Shown here: piece after piece, positions 8,464-17,928 of the stretch
Numbering within the stretch: position 1 is the stretch's first letter
How the letters are laid out: the number at the start of each line of letters is the position of its first letter
Origin: an uncultured Bacteroidales bacterium
GTDB taxonomy: Bacteria > Bacteroidota > Bacteroidia > Bacteroidales > Bacteroidaceae
Length of the DNA: 64,000 nt
NCBI GenBank assembly: GCA_902768605.1
Contig: CACXLY010000004.1
Location: 1-64,000, forward strand
Reading direction: 5' to 3'
The notes under the pieces: generated by a model
Databases searched by the model: none
The model's input: only the letters and a program-made list of their open reading frames with translations
What the model was told of the DNA's origin: nothing
Program-made: the position numbers and the translations under genes

Positions 8464-10473
8464 ATGAACCAGTTTGAACTCATATCCGATTATGTGCCGA
8501 CAGGCGACCAGCCGCAGGCCATTCAGCAGCTTACGGAGGGCATTCGCCAGGGCGTGAAGGCTCAGACGCTTTTGGGCGTGACAGGCAGCGGAAAGACATT
8601 CACCATTGCCAACGTCATCCGTAACATCAACCGCCCTACCCTCATCCTCTCGCACAACAAGACACTTGCCGCCCAGCTCTATGGCGAGATGAAGCAGTTC
8701 TTCCCGCACAACGCCGTCGAGTACTACGTCAGCTACTACGACTACTATCAGCCCGAAGCCTACATGCCTTCCACCGACACCTATATCGAGAAGGACTTGG
8801 CCATCAACGAGGAAATCGACAAGATGCGGCTCTCGGCCGTGGGCGCCTTGCTCTCAGGAAGGCAGGACGTCATCGTGGTCAGCAGCGTGTCGTGCATCTA
8901 CGGCATGGGCAACCCATCGACTTTCTACGAGAGCCTCCTGGAGATACAAGTCGGGCAGAAGCTCGACCGCAACGAACTCCTCCGGCGGCTTGGCGAGTTG
9001 CTCTATGTCCGCAACGACATCAGCCTCTCCAGGGGCGAATATCGCGTGAAGGGTGACACGGTGGACACCTGCCTCGCCTACAGCGACTTCCTGCTTCGCA
9101 TCACCTTTTGGGGCGACGAGATTGAAGCGATAGAGGAACTTGACCCGGAGCTGCTGGTGCGCATACAGCATTATGATTCCTACAAGATATATCCTGCCAA
9201 CCTCTTCATGACCTCGAGGGATGCTCAGGACCGAGCCATCGTGCAAATTCAGGACGACCTTCGCGAGCAGGTCTCTCTCTTTGAGAGTCAGGGAAAAGAG
9301 CTCGAGGCGAAGCGACTTTACGAACGTGTCACCTACGACATCGAGATGATTCGCGAGCTCGGGCATTGCTCGGGCATAGAGAACTACAGCCGCTACTTCG
9401 ACGGCCGCAAGCCGGGAACGCGCCCCTATTGCCTGCTCGACTTCTTCCCAAAAGACTTCCTCATGGTCATCGACGAAAGCCACGTCTCCGTGCCGCAGCT
9501 CCATGCCATGTATGGCGGCGACCAGGCCCGCAAGACGACGCTCGTGGATTATGGCTTCCGCTTGCCTGCTGCAAAGGACAATCGCCCGCTCAAGTTCGAG
9601 GAGTTTCAGGAGATGACGCATCAGGTCATCTACGTCAGCGCGACCCCTGCGGACTATGAAATCCAGCAGAGCGAAGGCGTCGTGGTGGAGCAAGTCATCA
9701 GGCCGACGGGTCTGCTCGACCCTCCCATCGAGGTGCGACCTACGGAGAATCAGGTCGACGACCTCATGGAGGAGATTTGGGGGTGCATCGAAAGGCGGGA
9801 GCGCGTGCTGGTCATCACCCTCACGAAACGCATGGCCGAGGAGCTGACGGAATACCTTCTCGCCACGGGCGTGCAGACCGCCTACATCCATAGCGACGTC
9901 GATACGTTGGAACGCGTGCGCATCATCAGCAGCCTTCGCGCGGGCAGCTACGATGTGCTGGTCGGCGTCAACCTCCTCAGGGAAGGCCTCGACCTGCCGG
10001 AAGTCTCGCTTGTAGCCATCCTCGATGCAGACAAGGAGGGGTTCCTCCGCAACCAGCGCAGCTTGACGCAAACGATTGGCCGTGCCGCCCGAAACGTCAA
10101 CGGCAAAGCCATCATGTATGCCGACACCATTACGGAAAGCATGGCAGCCACCATCAACGAGACAAACCGCCGGCGCGAGAAGCAGCTGCGCTATAACGAC
10201 GAGCACCATATCACGCCGCAGCAGATACGAAAGGCTGCCACGATGAGCGACCTCATCCAGCACGGACAGAAGGCAGAGGAAAGGGCTTACGTCGAGCCTC
10301 ATTACGAAGTGCTTGCTGTTGCAGAAGCTGAGACGCTGACCGACGAACAGAAACGGAAACGCATAGCGAGCCTCGAGAAGAAGATGAAGGAAGCCGCCAA
10401 ACGCCTCGAGTTCGTCGACGCCGCCATCCTGCGCGACGAGATGCTGCGGCTCAAAGCAGAGCTCGATTCGTGA
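8464..10473 (+). CDS. uvrB: UvrABC excinuclease subunit B
   Basis: The 669-aa product has the full UvrB layout: Walker A GVTGSGKT (39-46), the beta-hairpin region YYVSYYDYYQPEAYMP that probes damaged DNA, helicase motifs including DYGFRLPAAKDNRPL and IGRAARN, and a C-terminal UVR motif (IASLEKKMKEAAKRLEF) that contacts UvrC. Its role is damage verification in nucleotide excision repair. Length is typical. It begins 2 bp after the sialidase-like gene, so it is probably cotranscribed with the secreted proteins upstream. No separate promoter box was seen. Confidence 0.98.
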   Translation: MNQFELISDYVPTGDQPQAIQQLTEGIRQGVKAQTLLGVTGSGKTFTIANVIRNINRPTLILSHNKTLAAQLYGEMKQFFPHNAVEYYVSYYDYYQPEAYMPSTDTYIEKDLAINEEIDKMRLSAVGALLSGRQDVIVVSSVSCIYGMGNPSTFYESLLEIQVGQKLDRNELLRRLGELLYVRNDISLSRGEYRVKGDTVDTCLAYSDFLLRITFWGDEIEAIEELDPELLVRIQHYDSYKIYPANLFMTSRDAQDRAIVQIQDDLREQVSLFESQGKELEAKRLYERVTYDIEMIRELGHCSGIENYSRYFDGRKPGTRPYCLLDFFPKDFLMVIDESHVSVPQLHAMYGGDQARKTTLVDYGFRLPAAKDNRPLKFEEFQEMTHQVIYVSATPADYEIQQSEGVVVEQVIRPTGLLDPPIEVRPTENQVDDLMEEIWGCIERRERVLVITLTKRMAEELTEYLLATGVQTAYIHSDVDTLERVRIISSLRAGSYDVLVGVNLLREGLDLPEVSLVAILDADKEGFLRNQRSLTQTIGRAARNVNGKAIMYADTITESMAATINETNRRREKQLRYNDEHHITPQQIRKAATMSDLIQHGQKAEERAYVEPHYEVLAVAEAETLTDEQKRKRIASLEKKMKEAAKRLEFVDAAILRDEMLRLKAELDS

Positions 10474-10600
10474 TTCATCCGGCCCCGCAGGCACGCCCCG
10501 AGGGGCTTGCCGGCTGGCACGTTGATAGCTTGCCCGCTGGCACGCCAGCTAAATGTCCAACTACACGTATCTAATTTGTAAATTAGATGTATCTAATTGG
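10474..10600. other. Short intergenic stretch with GC hairpins and ATCTAATT words
   Basis: Directly after uvrB lie GC-rich inverted words (GCCCCGAGGGGC, GCCGGCTGGCACG) and then repeated TGTATCTAATTxG words. The latter resemble those at 11200-11260. No gene was seen. Confidence 0.4.
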
Positions 10601-10987
10601 CTAATTAGATGTATTGGAGAATTTCTCCACGTCAATTCGACTTATTACGCCCCTGCTGTCGCAGAAATAGATTCGCGGGATAATGCTCGATGCAAACAGG
10701 TTGTAGATGGTGCGGTCGGTTTGCGGCGAATAGAGGATGGACAGGCCGCCAGTTCGCCAAAAAGCCTCGATGCTTTCCCTGCCCTCTGCACGGCTGATGG
10801 CAACCATCTGGAAGCCGCCCTGTCCTTTGTGTTCAAGGTAATACTGGTTCAGCAGGGGCAAGTCGCGCCGACAGTCGGGACAAGTGGTATGGAAGAACTC
10901 GATGACCGTCTCGCCCGTCAGCCAGTCGGTCGTGAACGATGACATCGTGCCATCGGCCGATACCGTCTGAACGGTGAACACAGGCAC
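10601..10987 (-). CDS. Thioredoxin-like protein with CPDC motif, possibly N-terminally truncated
   Basis: The 128-aa product has a thioredoxin/TlpA-type core: VIEFFHTTCPDCRRDLPLLNQYYL with redox pair C-P-D-C, then FQMVAISRAEG and the cis-Pro region SSIIPRIYFCDSRG. Family members in Bacteroidales are usually exported and longer. Here no signal peptide remains, and the start appears to be GTG 10987, only about 20 nt after a TATCTTTG promoter box at 11004-11011. Tandem repeats begin immediately upstream, so the original 5' end may have been lost. Likely a thiol oxidoreductase; activity and location are uncertain. Confidence 0.6.
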   Translation of the reverse strand: MPVFTVQTVSADGTMSSFTTDWLTGETVIEFFHTTCPDCRRDLPLLNQYYLEHKGQGGFQMVAISRAEGRESIEAFWRTGGLSILYSPQTDRTIYNLFASSIIPRIYFCDSRGVISRIDVEKFSNTSN

Positions 10988-11003
10988 TCGGTCCCCCCAC
11001 CTG

Positions 11004-11011
11004 CAAAGATA
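11004..11011 (-). promoter_or_regulatory. Predicted -7 box for the thioredoxin-like gene
   Basis: Minus-strand TATCTTTG fits TAnnTTTG and is followed within about 20 nt by GTG start candidates, so the transcript would have a very short leader. Confidence 0.5.
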
Positions 11012-11265
11012 CGAAAAAAGAATGAAAGAATGAAGGAATGAAGGAATGAAGGAATGAAGGAAAAAAATAAAAAGAATGAAGAAATGAATGCTTCACGAAG
11101 CGTGTCAAGTTCCTTCACGAAGCGTGTCAAGTTCCTTCACGAAGCGTGTCAAGTTCCTTCACGAAGCGTATCAAGTTCCTTCACGAAGCGTATCTAATTG
11201 TAAAAGCAGACGTGTCTAATCATCGAATTAGAAATATCTAATTGTCAAACTAGACACGTCTTGTC
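11012..11265. repeat. Tandem repeats: GAATGAAG words, then five TTCCTTCACGAAGCGTGTCAAG units
   Basis: Bases 11020-11090 hold GAATGAAGGAATGAAG microsatellite. Bases about 11097-11190 hold five tandem 22-bp units of the type CTTCACGAAGCGTGTCAAGT; the last two have drifted to CGTATC. Then ATCTAATT words end in AGACACGTCTTG. The core CGTGTCAAG links this block to the ACGTGTC clusters elsewhere in the window. Confidence 0.75.
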
Positions 11266-11272
11266 TTATAAC

Positions 11273-14245
11273 CTAATATGCGACCTTTTTGCCGCCGATG
11301 ATGTTGATGCCCTTTTGTGCTGCGGTCAGTTGGCGTCCCAGCAGGTCGTAAATGTAATTGTTCACTTCAAACTGCTCAGCGCCGGTCACTTTGATGCCTG
11401 TCCCATTGTCGCCCGAGGACATCATGTAGGCGTAGTAGATGCCACCCGTCTTGGTGCCAGTGGGCGAGGTGATGTGTATCTGGACACTTTCCTTGCCGCT
11501 TGTGGCTTCTTCGGGAATGGGATACTGGCGCATGATGAAGCGTCCCGGGTCGTTATGGCAGAGGCTTTCCGAGCCGACCAGCACGCCGTCGCAAAGGATG
11601 TCGAAGTTGCGCGTGTCGCCTTCGTCGCCCCAATACAGCAGCATGAGATAGTTGCGGTTGGTCTTGTTCACCTTCATCGTCCATTTCTGTCCTGCCTCGC
11701 CGGAGCCGTCGAGCCATGTTCTGTTCCTGAAGGTGCCTCTGCTGCCGTTGCTGGTGTAGCTGTGCCGGGTACGCGAAGATGCCTGGTCAGGCCAGAAGTA
11801 ATCGACAGGCACAGTGCCGTCGGGGACGTTTTCCGAGAGAGCCGTGTAGATGCCAAAGACGCCGCCCACGTTGTTCTGGGCATCGATGGCCTGCATCCTT
11901 ATCGTCACCTTCTCCTTGCCCTTGGTGAGCTCGAAGGGTATGGGATGGCGCATGTAGTAGTACTCGCCGGGCATGAAGAGGTTGAGTTCGTCGTAGGAGA
12001 ATGCTGTGCCGTCGCAAAGGATGTTGTATCGGCGGTTGCCTCCATCGCTGCCCCACTGCAATGTGATGAAGTCGGTGGGCCGGCAGGAATCGACCTTGAG
12101 GTCATAGCTTATCCAGCCTCCATAGGCGTCGCGCCATCCGAGGTCGGGACCTGTGTTCATGTGTTCGCCCTGCAGATTGTGCGCCTGTTCGCTGGCAGTA
12201 TTGCATATCTTCACCTCGTCGATGAAGGTCATCGGACGCTCCATCTTGCTGGCATCGGTAGGTATCCAGACGAGCATCGACGTCCTCTCGCGATGAGCAC
12301 GTGTGAAGTACGGGTAGAGGGCAATCACCTTGTCGCTCGTCACTACCTCTTCTCCGTTGAGTGTGGCCTGCTTGCCCTCCATGCGAATCCTCTGAATGCC
12401 GCCCTTGAAGAGCACCGTCATGTTGGAGGGAGCGGTGGTTGCGTTGCCTGCGGCCCCATCCTCGATAAAGATGTTGTCGAGCCTGCCGCCGTTGTCGATA
12501 CCCTCAGCACAATAGACGAGCGGTCCGCGCTCGTAGGCTCGGAGTCCCTCGTTGCTCTTCAGGTTCTCGTTCGACACGACCTGATGGATGTCCATCGGCA
12601 AGGAGATTTCCACACAGTCGCCCACCTGCCAGTCCTTTTGCAAGAGGGCATAACCATCCTGAACGGTATAGCTGACCTCCTCGCCGTTGAGCTTGATGAC
12701 GACGGGCGTCGTGGTCGGATTGATGTAGCTGTAGAGGTCGCTCTCGACGGGCTTGTTCACCGCCCAGCCCGGGATGCGAACCTTCAGCGTCTTGCCGCTT
12801 GCATTGCCCTCCACGCTGTTAAACGTCAGCTTCATCTCTCCTTTATAAGGATATGAGCCAGTAACGGTTAAGCCAAACGTAGCATCGCCGACGGTAGCCG
12901 TGGCCGTGCTTGCCACGAAGAGGTTCCAATAGAGGGCATCGTCATCGACTGCATAGATGTAGCCAGGCACGGAGGGGATGAGGCGGCAGAGGTTCGTCGG
13001 GCAGCAACTCGTGCCGAACCACTCGGAGCGTGGGTCGCCGCGTTCGCTCGTTGCCAGGCGGTTGGGATAGTAGAACGTCTTGCCCTGAATGCCGTAGCCA
13101 TCGAGGGTGGTATTGTAGAGGGCACGCTCCAGCATGTCGATGTACTTGCTTTCGCCATGCAGACGGAACATGCGGAGGTTGAACATGCAGCCCGAAACGG
13201 AAGCGCACGTCTCGCAATATGCCGACGAGTTGGGCAGCTCGTAGTCCTCGCCGAAAGCCTCGTTGTTGTCGCGAGCGCCGAAACCGCCCGTGATGTAAAA
13301 CTTCTTGCTTGCTATGTTGTTCCAAATCGCCGTGACGGCCGTCTCGTAGTCCTGGTCGCCACTGTAGCGCACCCAGTCGGCCATGCCGCTATAGAAGTAC
13401 ATGGCGCGGACAGCATGCCCCTCGGCCGTTCGCTGCTCGATGGCGGGCAGATGGTCTTGCCAGTACTTGCCGTTGACGCGCTGGTCGTTGCTCGTCGGGT
13501 CGAACCGGCGGATGCCTCTGCAATCAAGGAAGAACTTGCAGCCCTGCAGGTAACGCTCCTCTCGCGTCAGCTCATAGAGGCGCACGAGTGCCATCTCCAC
13601 CACAGCATGACCGGGAGCCATCTTGATGCCATCCTCGTTGAAGACGGAGAGCATGTTGTCGGCAGCACGCTTTGCGCAGTTCAAGAGCTTGTCCTTGCCC
13701 GTCGCCATGTAATAAGCGATGCCGGCCTCCACGAGTTCTGCCACGTTGAACGTCTCGTGCGTCAGGTTCCAGTCATTCTCCCACTTCACGCCGCCGTACC
13801 AGGGATGCAAGGGGTTGTGGATGGTGAAGTTAGTCTGCAAATAGCCGTCGGGTTCCTGGGCAGAGCATATCTTGTCGATAACGCCGTCGCAAAGGTTCTC
13901 GAGGCTCGCATTCTTTTGTGTCGTCAGGACATAAGCCGCGCCTTCCAGCACCTTATACACCTCGGCATCGTCGTAAGGCTGCCCCGACTGGAACGTCAGG
14001 TCGCCCACCTGAGCCTCGCCGCTCACAATCTTGCCGGCATACTCGAAGTTGCGTATCTGTCCGGCATCCGAGACTTTCTGGAAGGCATAACGAATCGTCG
14101 TGTTACGCATCACATCGAGCCTCTGCTTCCAGAACTGGTCCTTCACCTGCACGTCAGTAAACGGCACTTGCTTAATCTCACCACTCGCCCAAGCACTGCT
14201 GCAAAGGCAGAACAGGCAAACGCCTGCAAAAAGTTTTACATTCAT
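11273..14245 (-). CDS. Secreted GH127-type beta-L-arabinofuranosidase with C-terminal extension
   Basis: The 990-aa exported glycosidase has the signal peptide MNVKLFAGVCLFCLCSSAWA. The GH127 (DUF1680) alpha/alpha barrel starts at VPFTDVQVKDQFWKQRLDVM. The expected zinc/cysteine site is visible: E345 and C347 in SAYCETCASVSG, then C414 and C415 in GTSCCPTNLCR. GH127 enzymes are retaining enzymes with a cysteine nucleophile; C415 is the likely one. After about residue 650, two beta-rich repeats sharing LQWGSDGGNRRYNILCDG and LYWGDEGDTRNFDILCDG follow, and then the tail IYDLLGRQLTAAQKGINII. It lies 30 bp after gdhA on the same strand. It may release L-arabinose from plant polymers; another GH127 substrate is possible. 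Confidence 0.85.
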   Translation of the reverse strand: MNVKLFAGVCLFCLCSSAWASGEIKQVPFTDVQVKDQFWKQRLDVMRNTTIRYAFQKVSDAGQIRNFEYAGKIVSGEAQVGDLTFQSGQPYDDAEVYKVLEGAAYVLTTQKNASLENLCDGVIDKICSAQEPDGYLQTNFTIHNPLHPWYGGVKWENDWNLTHETFNVAELVEAGIAYYMATGKDKLLNCAKRAADNMLSVFNEDGIKMAPGHAVVEMALVRLYELTREERYLQGCKFFLDCRGIRRFDPTSNDQRVNGKYWQDHLPAIEQRTAEGHAVRAMYFYSGMADWVRYSGDQDYETAVTAIWNNIASKKFYITGGFGARDNNEAFGEDYELPNSSAYCETCASVSGCMFNLRMFRLHGESKYIDMLERALYNTTLDGYGIQGKTFYYPNRLATSERGDPRSEWFGTSCCPTNLCRLIPSVPGYIYAVDDDALYWNLFVASTATATVGDATFGLTVTGSYPYKGEMKLTFNSVEGNASGKTLKVRIPGWAVNKPVESDLYSYINPTTTPVVIKLNGEEVSYTVQDGYALLQKDWQVGDCVEISLPMDIHQVVSNENLKSNEGLRAYERGPLVYCAEGIDNGGRLDNIFIEDGAAGNATTAPSNMTVLFKGGIQRIRMEGKQATLNGEEVVTSDKVIALYPYFTRAHRERTSMLVWIPTDASKMERPMTFIDEVKICNTASEQAHNLQGEHMNTGPDLGWRDAYGGWISYDLKVDSCRPTDFITLQWGSDGGNRRYNILCDGTAFSYDELNLFMPGEYYYMRHPIPFELTKGKEKVTIRMQAIDAQNNVGGVFGIYTALSENVPDGTVPVDYFWPDQASSRTRHSYTSNGSRGTFRNRTWLDGSGEAGQKWTMKVNKTNRNYLMLLYWGDEGDTRNFDILCDGVLVGSESLCHNDPGRFIMRQYPIPEEATSGKESVQIHITSPTGTKTGGIYYAYMMSSGDNGTGIKVTGAEQFEVNNYIYDLLGRQLTAAQKGINIIGGKKVAY

Positions 14246-14275
14246 ATATTATAGTTAGAATTTAATGGTATCCTG

Positions 14276-15613
14276 TTATACGACACCTTGGGCCATCATC
14301 GCCTTAGCCACCTTCATGAAGCCGGCGATGTTGGCGCCTTTGACGTAGTTGACGTAATCGCCTTCGCGACCATACTTGACGCACTGCTCGTGGATGCCGG
14401 ACATAATTTGATGCAGGCGCCTGTCAACCTCCTCGGCCGTCCAGGAAATGCGCATCGAGTTCTGCGTCATCTCAAGACCCGAAGTGGCCACACCACCTGC
14501 ATTCACGGCCTTGCCGGGAGCGAAGAGTTGCTTGGCTGCAATGAACTTCTCAGCAGCCTCTGCCGTGCAGCCCATGTTGCTGACCTCTGCCACGCAAAGC
14601 GGCTTGTTGGCCAAAATCCTGTCTGCATCCTCGCCGTTGAGTTCGTTCTGAGTGGCACAAGGCAGATAGATGTCGGCCTTCTGCTCCCAAGGCTTCTTGC
14701 CCTCGAAGAACGTCGAGCCGGGGAATTGTTCTGCATAAGGCTGGCATATGTCGTTGCCGCTGGCACGCAGTTCGAGCATGTAGTCAATCTTCTCGTCATC
14801 AAGTCCTGCCGGGTCGTAGATGTAGCCGTCGGGGCCGCTGATGGTGATGACTTTCGCTCCAAGCTCTGTTGCCTTCTTTGCAGCGCCCCAAGCCACGTTT
14901 CCGAAGCCGCTGAGGGCCACGGTCTTGCCCTTGATGTCGAGCCCGTGCGTCTGCATCATCTGGTTGACGAAATAGAGTGCGCCGAAGCCTGTTGCCTCTG
15001 GGCGAAGGATGCTTCCGCCCCACTCGAGGCCCTTGCCCGTGAGGGTTGCTGCATGGAACTGTGTTGTGAGCTTCTTGTACATGCCGAAGAGGTAGCCAAT
15101 CTCTCTGCCGCCCACGCCGATGTCGCCTGCCGGGACGTCCACATCAGGACCAATGTACTTGAAGAGCTCCATCATAAAGGCTTGGCAGAAGCGCATGATT
15201 TCTGCGTCGCTCTTGCCACGGGGCGAGAAGTCGCTGCCGCCCTTGCCGCCGCCCATGGGAAGCGTGGTGAGGGCATTCTTGAATGTCTGCTCGAAGCCGA
15301 GGAACTTCAGGATGCTGAGGTTGACGGAACTGTGGAAACGAAGGCCGCCCTTGTAGGGACCGATGGCGCTGTTAAACTGGACGCGATAGCCCAGATTGAC
15401 TTGCACTTCGCCCTTGTCGTCCACCCAAGGCACGCGGAAAGTGATGATGCGTTCGGGCTCGACAATACGCTCCACAATCTTCGCCTTCTCGAATTCGGGA
15501 TGCTGATTGTAAACGTCACTGATGCTGTCCAGCACTTCGCGGACAGCCTGAAGGTACTCTCTCTCGCCCGGATGCTTCTGCTCCAGGCCTTGCATAATTT
15601 TCTCTACAGTCAT
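14276..15613 (-). CDS. gdhA: NADP-specific glutamate dehydrogenase
   Basis: The 445-aa product is a hexameric-type glutamate dehydrogenase, which aminates 2-oxoglutarate with NADPH and ammonium in the cytoplasm. Signature sequences are PYKGGLRFHSSVNLSILKFL, the catalytic-lysine loop LPMGGGKGGSDF, GREIGYLFGMYKK, and the Rossmann motif VALSGFGNVAWGAAKK. Length matches the 445-450 aa of bacterial enzymes. The start MTVEKIMQGLEQKHPGE is standard. It precedes the GH127 gene by 30 bp. Its 5' region (15614-15780) holds A/T-rich TTTACGATTT words and one GC-rich palindromic box. Confidence 0.97.
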   Translation of the reverse strand: MTVEKIMQGLEQKHPGEREYLQAVREVLDSISDVYNQHPEFEKAKIVERIVEPERIITFRVPWVDDKGEVQVNLGYRVQFNSAIGPYKGGLRFHSSVNLSILKFLGFEQTFKNALTTLPMGGGKGGSDFSPRGKSDAEIMRFCQAFMMELFKYIGPDVDVPAGDIGVGGREIGYLFGMYKKLTTQFHAATLTGKGLEWGGSILRPEATGFGALYFVNQMMQTHGLDIKGKTVALSGFGNVAWGAAKKATELGAKVITISGPDGYIYDPAGLDDEKIDYMLELRASGNDICQPYAEQFPGSTFFEGKKPWEQKADIYLPCATQNELNGEDADRILANKPLCVAEVSNMGCTAEAAEKFIAAKQLFAPGKAVNAGGVATSGLEMTQNSMRISWTAEEVDRRLHQIMSGIHEQCVKYGREGDYVNYVKGANIAGFMKVAKAMMAQGVV

Positions 15614-15710
15614 GGCATTAAAATTTATTATTTTACAATAAAAAGTAATTTACGATTTGACGATTTACTATTTACGATTTATTTACGATTTAACTATTTT
15701 ACTATTTATT

Positions 15711-15733
15711 TTCCCCTCCTTTGGAGGGGTGCA
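15711..15733. repeat. GC-rich palindromic box
   Basis: CCCCTCCTTTGGAGGGG with short flanks, one of the dispersed palindromic boxes of this window. It lies between gdhA and nadE among TTTACGATT microsatellite words. Confidence 0.6.
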
Positions 15734-15789
15734 CTATTGACTATGAATTATGAATTATGAATTATGAACTATGAACTATGAACTATGGA

Positions 15790-17757
15790 CTACCCCAGCT
15801 CGTCGCACTCTTTGAGCCAGAGGTCGGGACTTGCATCACTTGGCATTCTCCAGTCGCCTCGAGGGCTGAGCGAACAGCTGCCCACCTTTGGTCCGTCGGG
15901 CATGCAACTGCGCTTGAACTGCTGCGAGAAGAAGCGGCGGCAGAAGGTCTTAAGCCACTTGCGGATGGTCGCGTCGTCGTATTTCTGACCGAAAGCTTGT
16001 CGGGCCAAGAGGTAAATCTTCGCAGGACGGAAGCCCCATCTGAGCAGGTAATAGAGGAAGAAGTCGTGCAGCTCGTAAGGCCCTACGAGGTCCTCTGTCT
16101 TCTGTGTGATGTTGCCCTGTTCGTCGGCAGGAATAAGTTCGGGCGAGATGGGTGTATCCACGATGTCAAGTAGCGTCTGACGGGTGCTTTCATCCTTTGT
16201 CCTCTCTGCCACCCAAGCAACAAGGTGCCTCACCAATGTCTTCGGCACGGAAGCATTCACGCCATACATCGACATGTGGTCGCCGTTGTAGGTTGCCCAT
16301 CCAAGTGCCAGCTCGCTGAGGTCGCCAGTGCCTACGACAAAGCCATTCATCTGATTGGCCGCGTCCATGAGGATTTGGGTTCGTTCGCGAGCCTGTCCGT
16401 TCTCGTAGGTCGTGTCGTGCTTCTGAATGTCGTGACCGATGTCGTTGAAGTGCTGGATGCAAGCCTCCTTGATACTTATCTCGCGGATGGTGATGCCGAG
16501 CAGTTTCATGAGGTTGACGGCGTTGGTATAGGTGCGGTCTGTCGTGCCAAAGCCAGGCATCGTGATGCCCACAATACCGCGTCGATTTTTGCCAAGCCTG
16601 TCGAATGCAGTGACGCAGACAAGCAGGGCAAGCGTCGAGTCAAGCCCTCCGCTTATACCCAAAACAACGGTCTGCGAACCAGTATGTTGCAATCTCTTTG
16701 CTAAACCTTCTGTTTGAATATCGAATATCTCCTGGCAACGTTCATCAAGACGTGCTCCTGAAGGTACAAAGGGATGTGGGTCGATGATGCGCGTCAGAGA
16801 GAATGGGCGGGCAGGAACGCGTTCGGTGTCAACCATTGAGCATTGACCACTGACCATTGAACATTTCTCTTTACTTCTTACACCTTGGCCAGCAATTTGA
16901 GCCAGACATGAAGCGAAGGTGGTATTCCTTCGGCGTTCTGCACGGATTCTGTCCACATCAATCTCCGCTTCGAGCATCTGCGCATCGAACTGATGGCGTT
17001 TTGCCTCGGCCAGAAGCGCGCCGTTCTCGTAGATGAGCGCCTTGCCCGAGAAGACCACATCCTGCGTGCTCTCGCCGAAGCCGCAAGCACTGTAAACATA
17101 GCCGCAAATGCAGCGGGCACTCTGCTGGGAAAGGAGGGTCTGCAGGTATGCGTACTTTCCCACCAAATCGTTGTCGGCACTAAGGTTGAAGATGATGTCG
17201 GCACCTTGAAGCGTAAGCATCGAGCTTGGCGGAACGGGAGCCCAAAGGTCCTCGCAAATCTCAACTCCGAAGGTGCATGATGGCGTCGAGAAGAGCAGTT
17301 TGTTGCTCACCCTGACTTGTTGTCCGCAGATGAGCACCGTGCCCTCAGGCACATCGGCGCCGCTTTGGAACCAACGTTTCTCGTAGAACTCGCGGTAGTT
17401 GGGCAGGAACGTCTTTGGCACGAGACCCAATATCTTGCCGCGCTGAATGACTGCCGCGCAATTGAGCAGACAGCCACGATAAGGCACGGGCATGCCGACG
17501 ATGCTGATGATGTTGAGGCTGCGGGTCGTGTTCATCAGATTGATGAGCGCCATTTCTGCTTCGTCGAGAAGGAGTTGCTGACCGAAGAGGTCGCCGCACG
17601 AATAAGCTGTCAGCGAGAGTTCTGGCAAGCAAATGATTTCGATGCCCTTGCCCTCGGCTTGAATGACGAGCGACTCTATCTGCTGAACATTGTACTGGCA
17701 GTCAGCGACCTTCACCAATGGGATGGCCGAAGCCACTTTGACAAAACCGTGATTCAT
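15790..17757 (-). CDS. nadE: Glutamine-dependent NAD+ synthetase
   Basis: The 655-aa two-domain enzyme makes NAD+ from nicotinic acid adenine dinucleotide. Residues 1 to about 270 form the nitrilase-type glutaminase, with the nucleophile region FGVEICEDLWAP. The synthetase domain carries the PP-loop LGISGGLDSTLALLV and later GTGDLSELALGWATYNGD. Between them lies an odd segment, SKEKCSMVSGQCSMVDTERV, encoded by CATTGACCATTGA-type repeat words that also occur in ClpC and the second endonuclease gene. The frame is kept, so the protein is probably functional with an enlarged linker. A TAACTTTG box lies at 17803-17810. Confidence 0.96.
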   Translation of the reverse strand: MNHGFVKVASAIPLVKVADCQYNVQQIESLVIQAEGKGIEIICLPELSLTAYSCGDLFGQQLLLDEAEMALINLMNTTRSLNIISIVGMPVPYRGCLLNCAAVIQRGKILGLVPKTFLPNYREFYEKRWFQSGADVPEGTVLICGQQVRVSNKLLFSTPSCTFGVEICEDLWAPVPPSSMLTLQGADIIFNLSADNDLVGKYAYLQTLLSQQSARCICGYVYSACGFGESTQDVVFSGKALIYENGALLAEAKRHQFDAQMLEAEIDVDRIRAERRRNTTFASCLAQIAGQGVRSKEKCSMVSGQCSMVDTERVPARPFSLTRIIDPHPFVPSGARLDERCQEIFDIQTEGLAKRLQHTGSQTVVLGISGGLDSTLALLVCVTAFDRLGKNRRGIVGITMPGFGTTDRTYTNAVNLMKLLGITIREISIKEACIQHFNDIGHDIQKHDTTYENGQARERTQILMDAANQMNGFVVGTGDLSELALGWATYNGDHMSMYGVNASVPKTLVRHLVAWVAERTKDESTRQTLLDIVDTPISPELIPADEQGNITQKTEDLVGPYELHDFFLYYLLRWGFRPAKIYLLARQAFGQKYDDATIRKWLKTFCRRFFSQQFKRSCMPDGPKVGSCSLSPRGDWRMPSDASPDLWLKECDELG

Positions 17758-17802
17758 CTTGTTTATTTATTATTTGACGATTTACTATCTACTATTTGCA
17801 CG

Positions 17803-17810
17803 CAAAGTTA
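17803..17810 (-). promoter_or_regulatory. Predicted -7 box for nadE
   Basis: Minus-strand TAACTTTG fits TAnnTTTG, about 46 nt upstream of the nadE start. Confidence 0.6.
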
Positions 17811-17852
17811 CGAAATATAATTGAAAGAAAAAAGGGAAAAGGGGAAATAATT

Positions 17853-17877
17853 TGTGCAATTCGTGCAATTCGTGGTC
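17853..17877. repeat. GTGCAATTCG repeat (single arm)
   Basis: GTGCAATTCGTGCAATTCGT with flanks, matching the arms of the inverted repeats at 40769-40827 and 61203-61285. Only one arm is present here. Confidence 0.6.
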
Positions 17878-17928
17878 GAGTAAAATTGAAAAGGTGAAAA
17901 ACCGTTTCAATCGGTTGTCATAATAATA

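Noticed and set aside
10833..11130. Two frames of FHSFILSFF-type sequence upstream of the thioredoxin-like gene
   Set aside because: They are translations of the GAATGAAGG microsatellite and lie upstream of the promoter box.
11261..12856. A 531-codon open frame antisense to the GH127 gene
   Set aside because: The GH127 frame carries the Cys/Glu site and family motifs. The antisense frame has low-complexity His/Val/Ala-rich sequence only.
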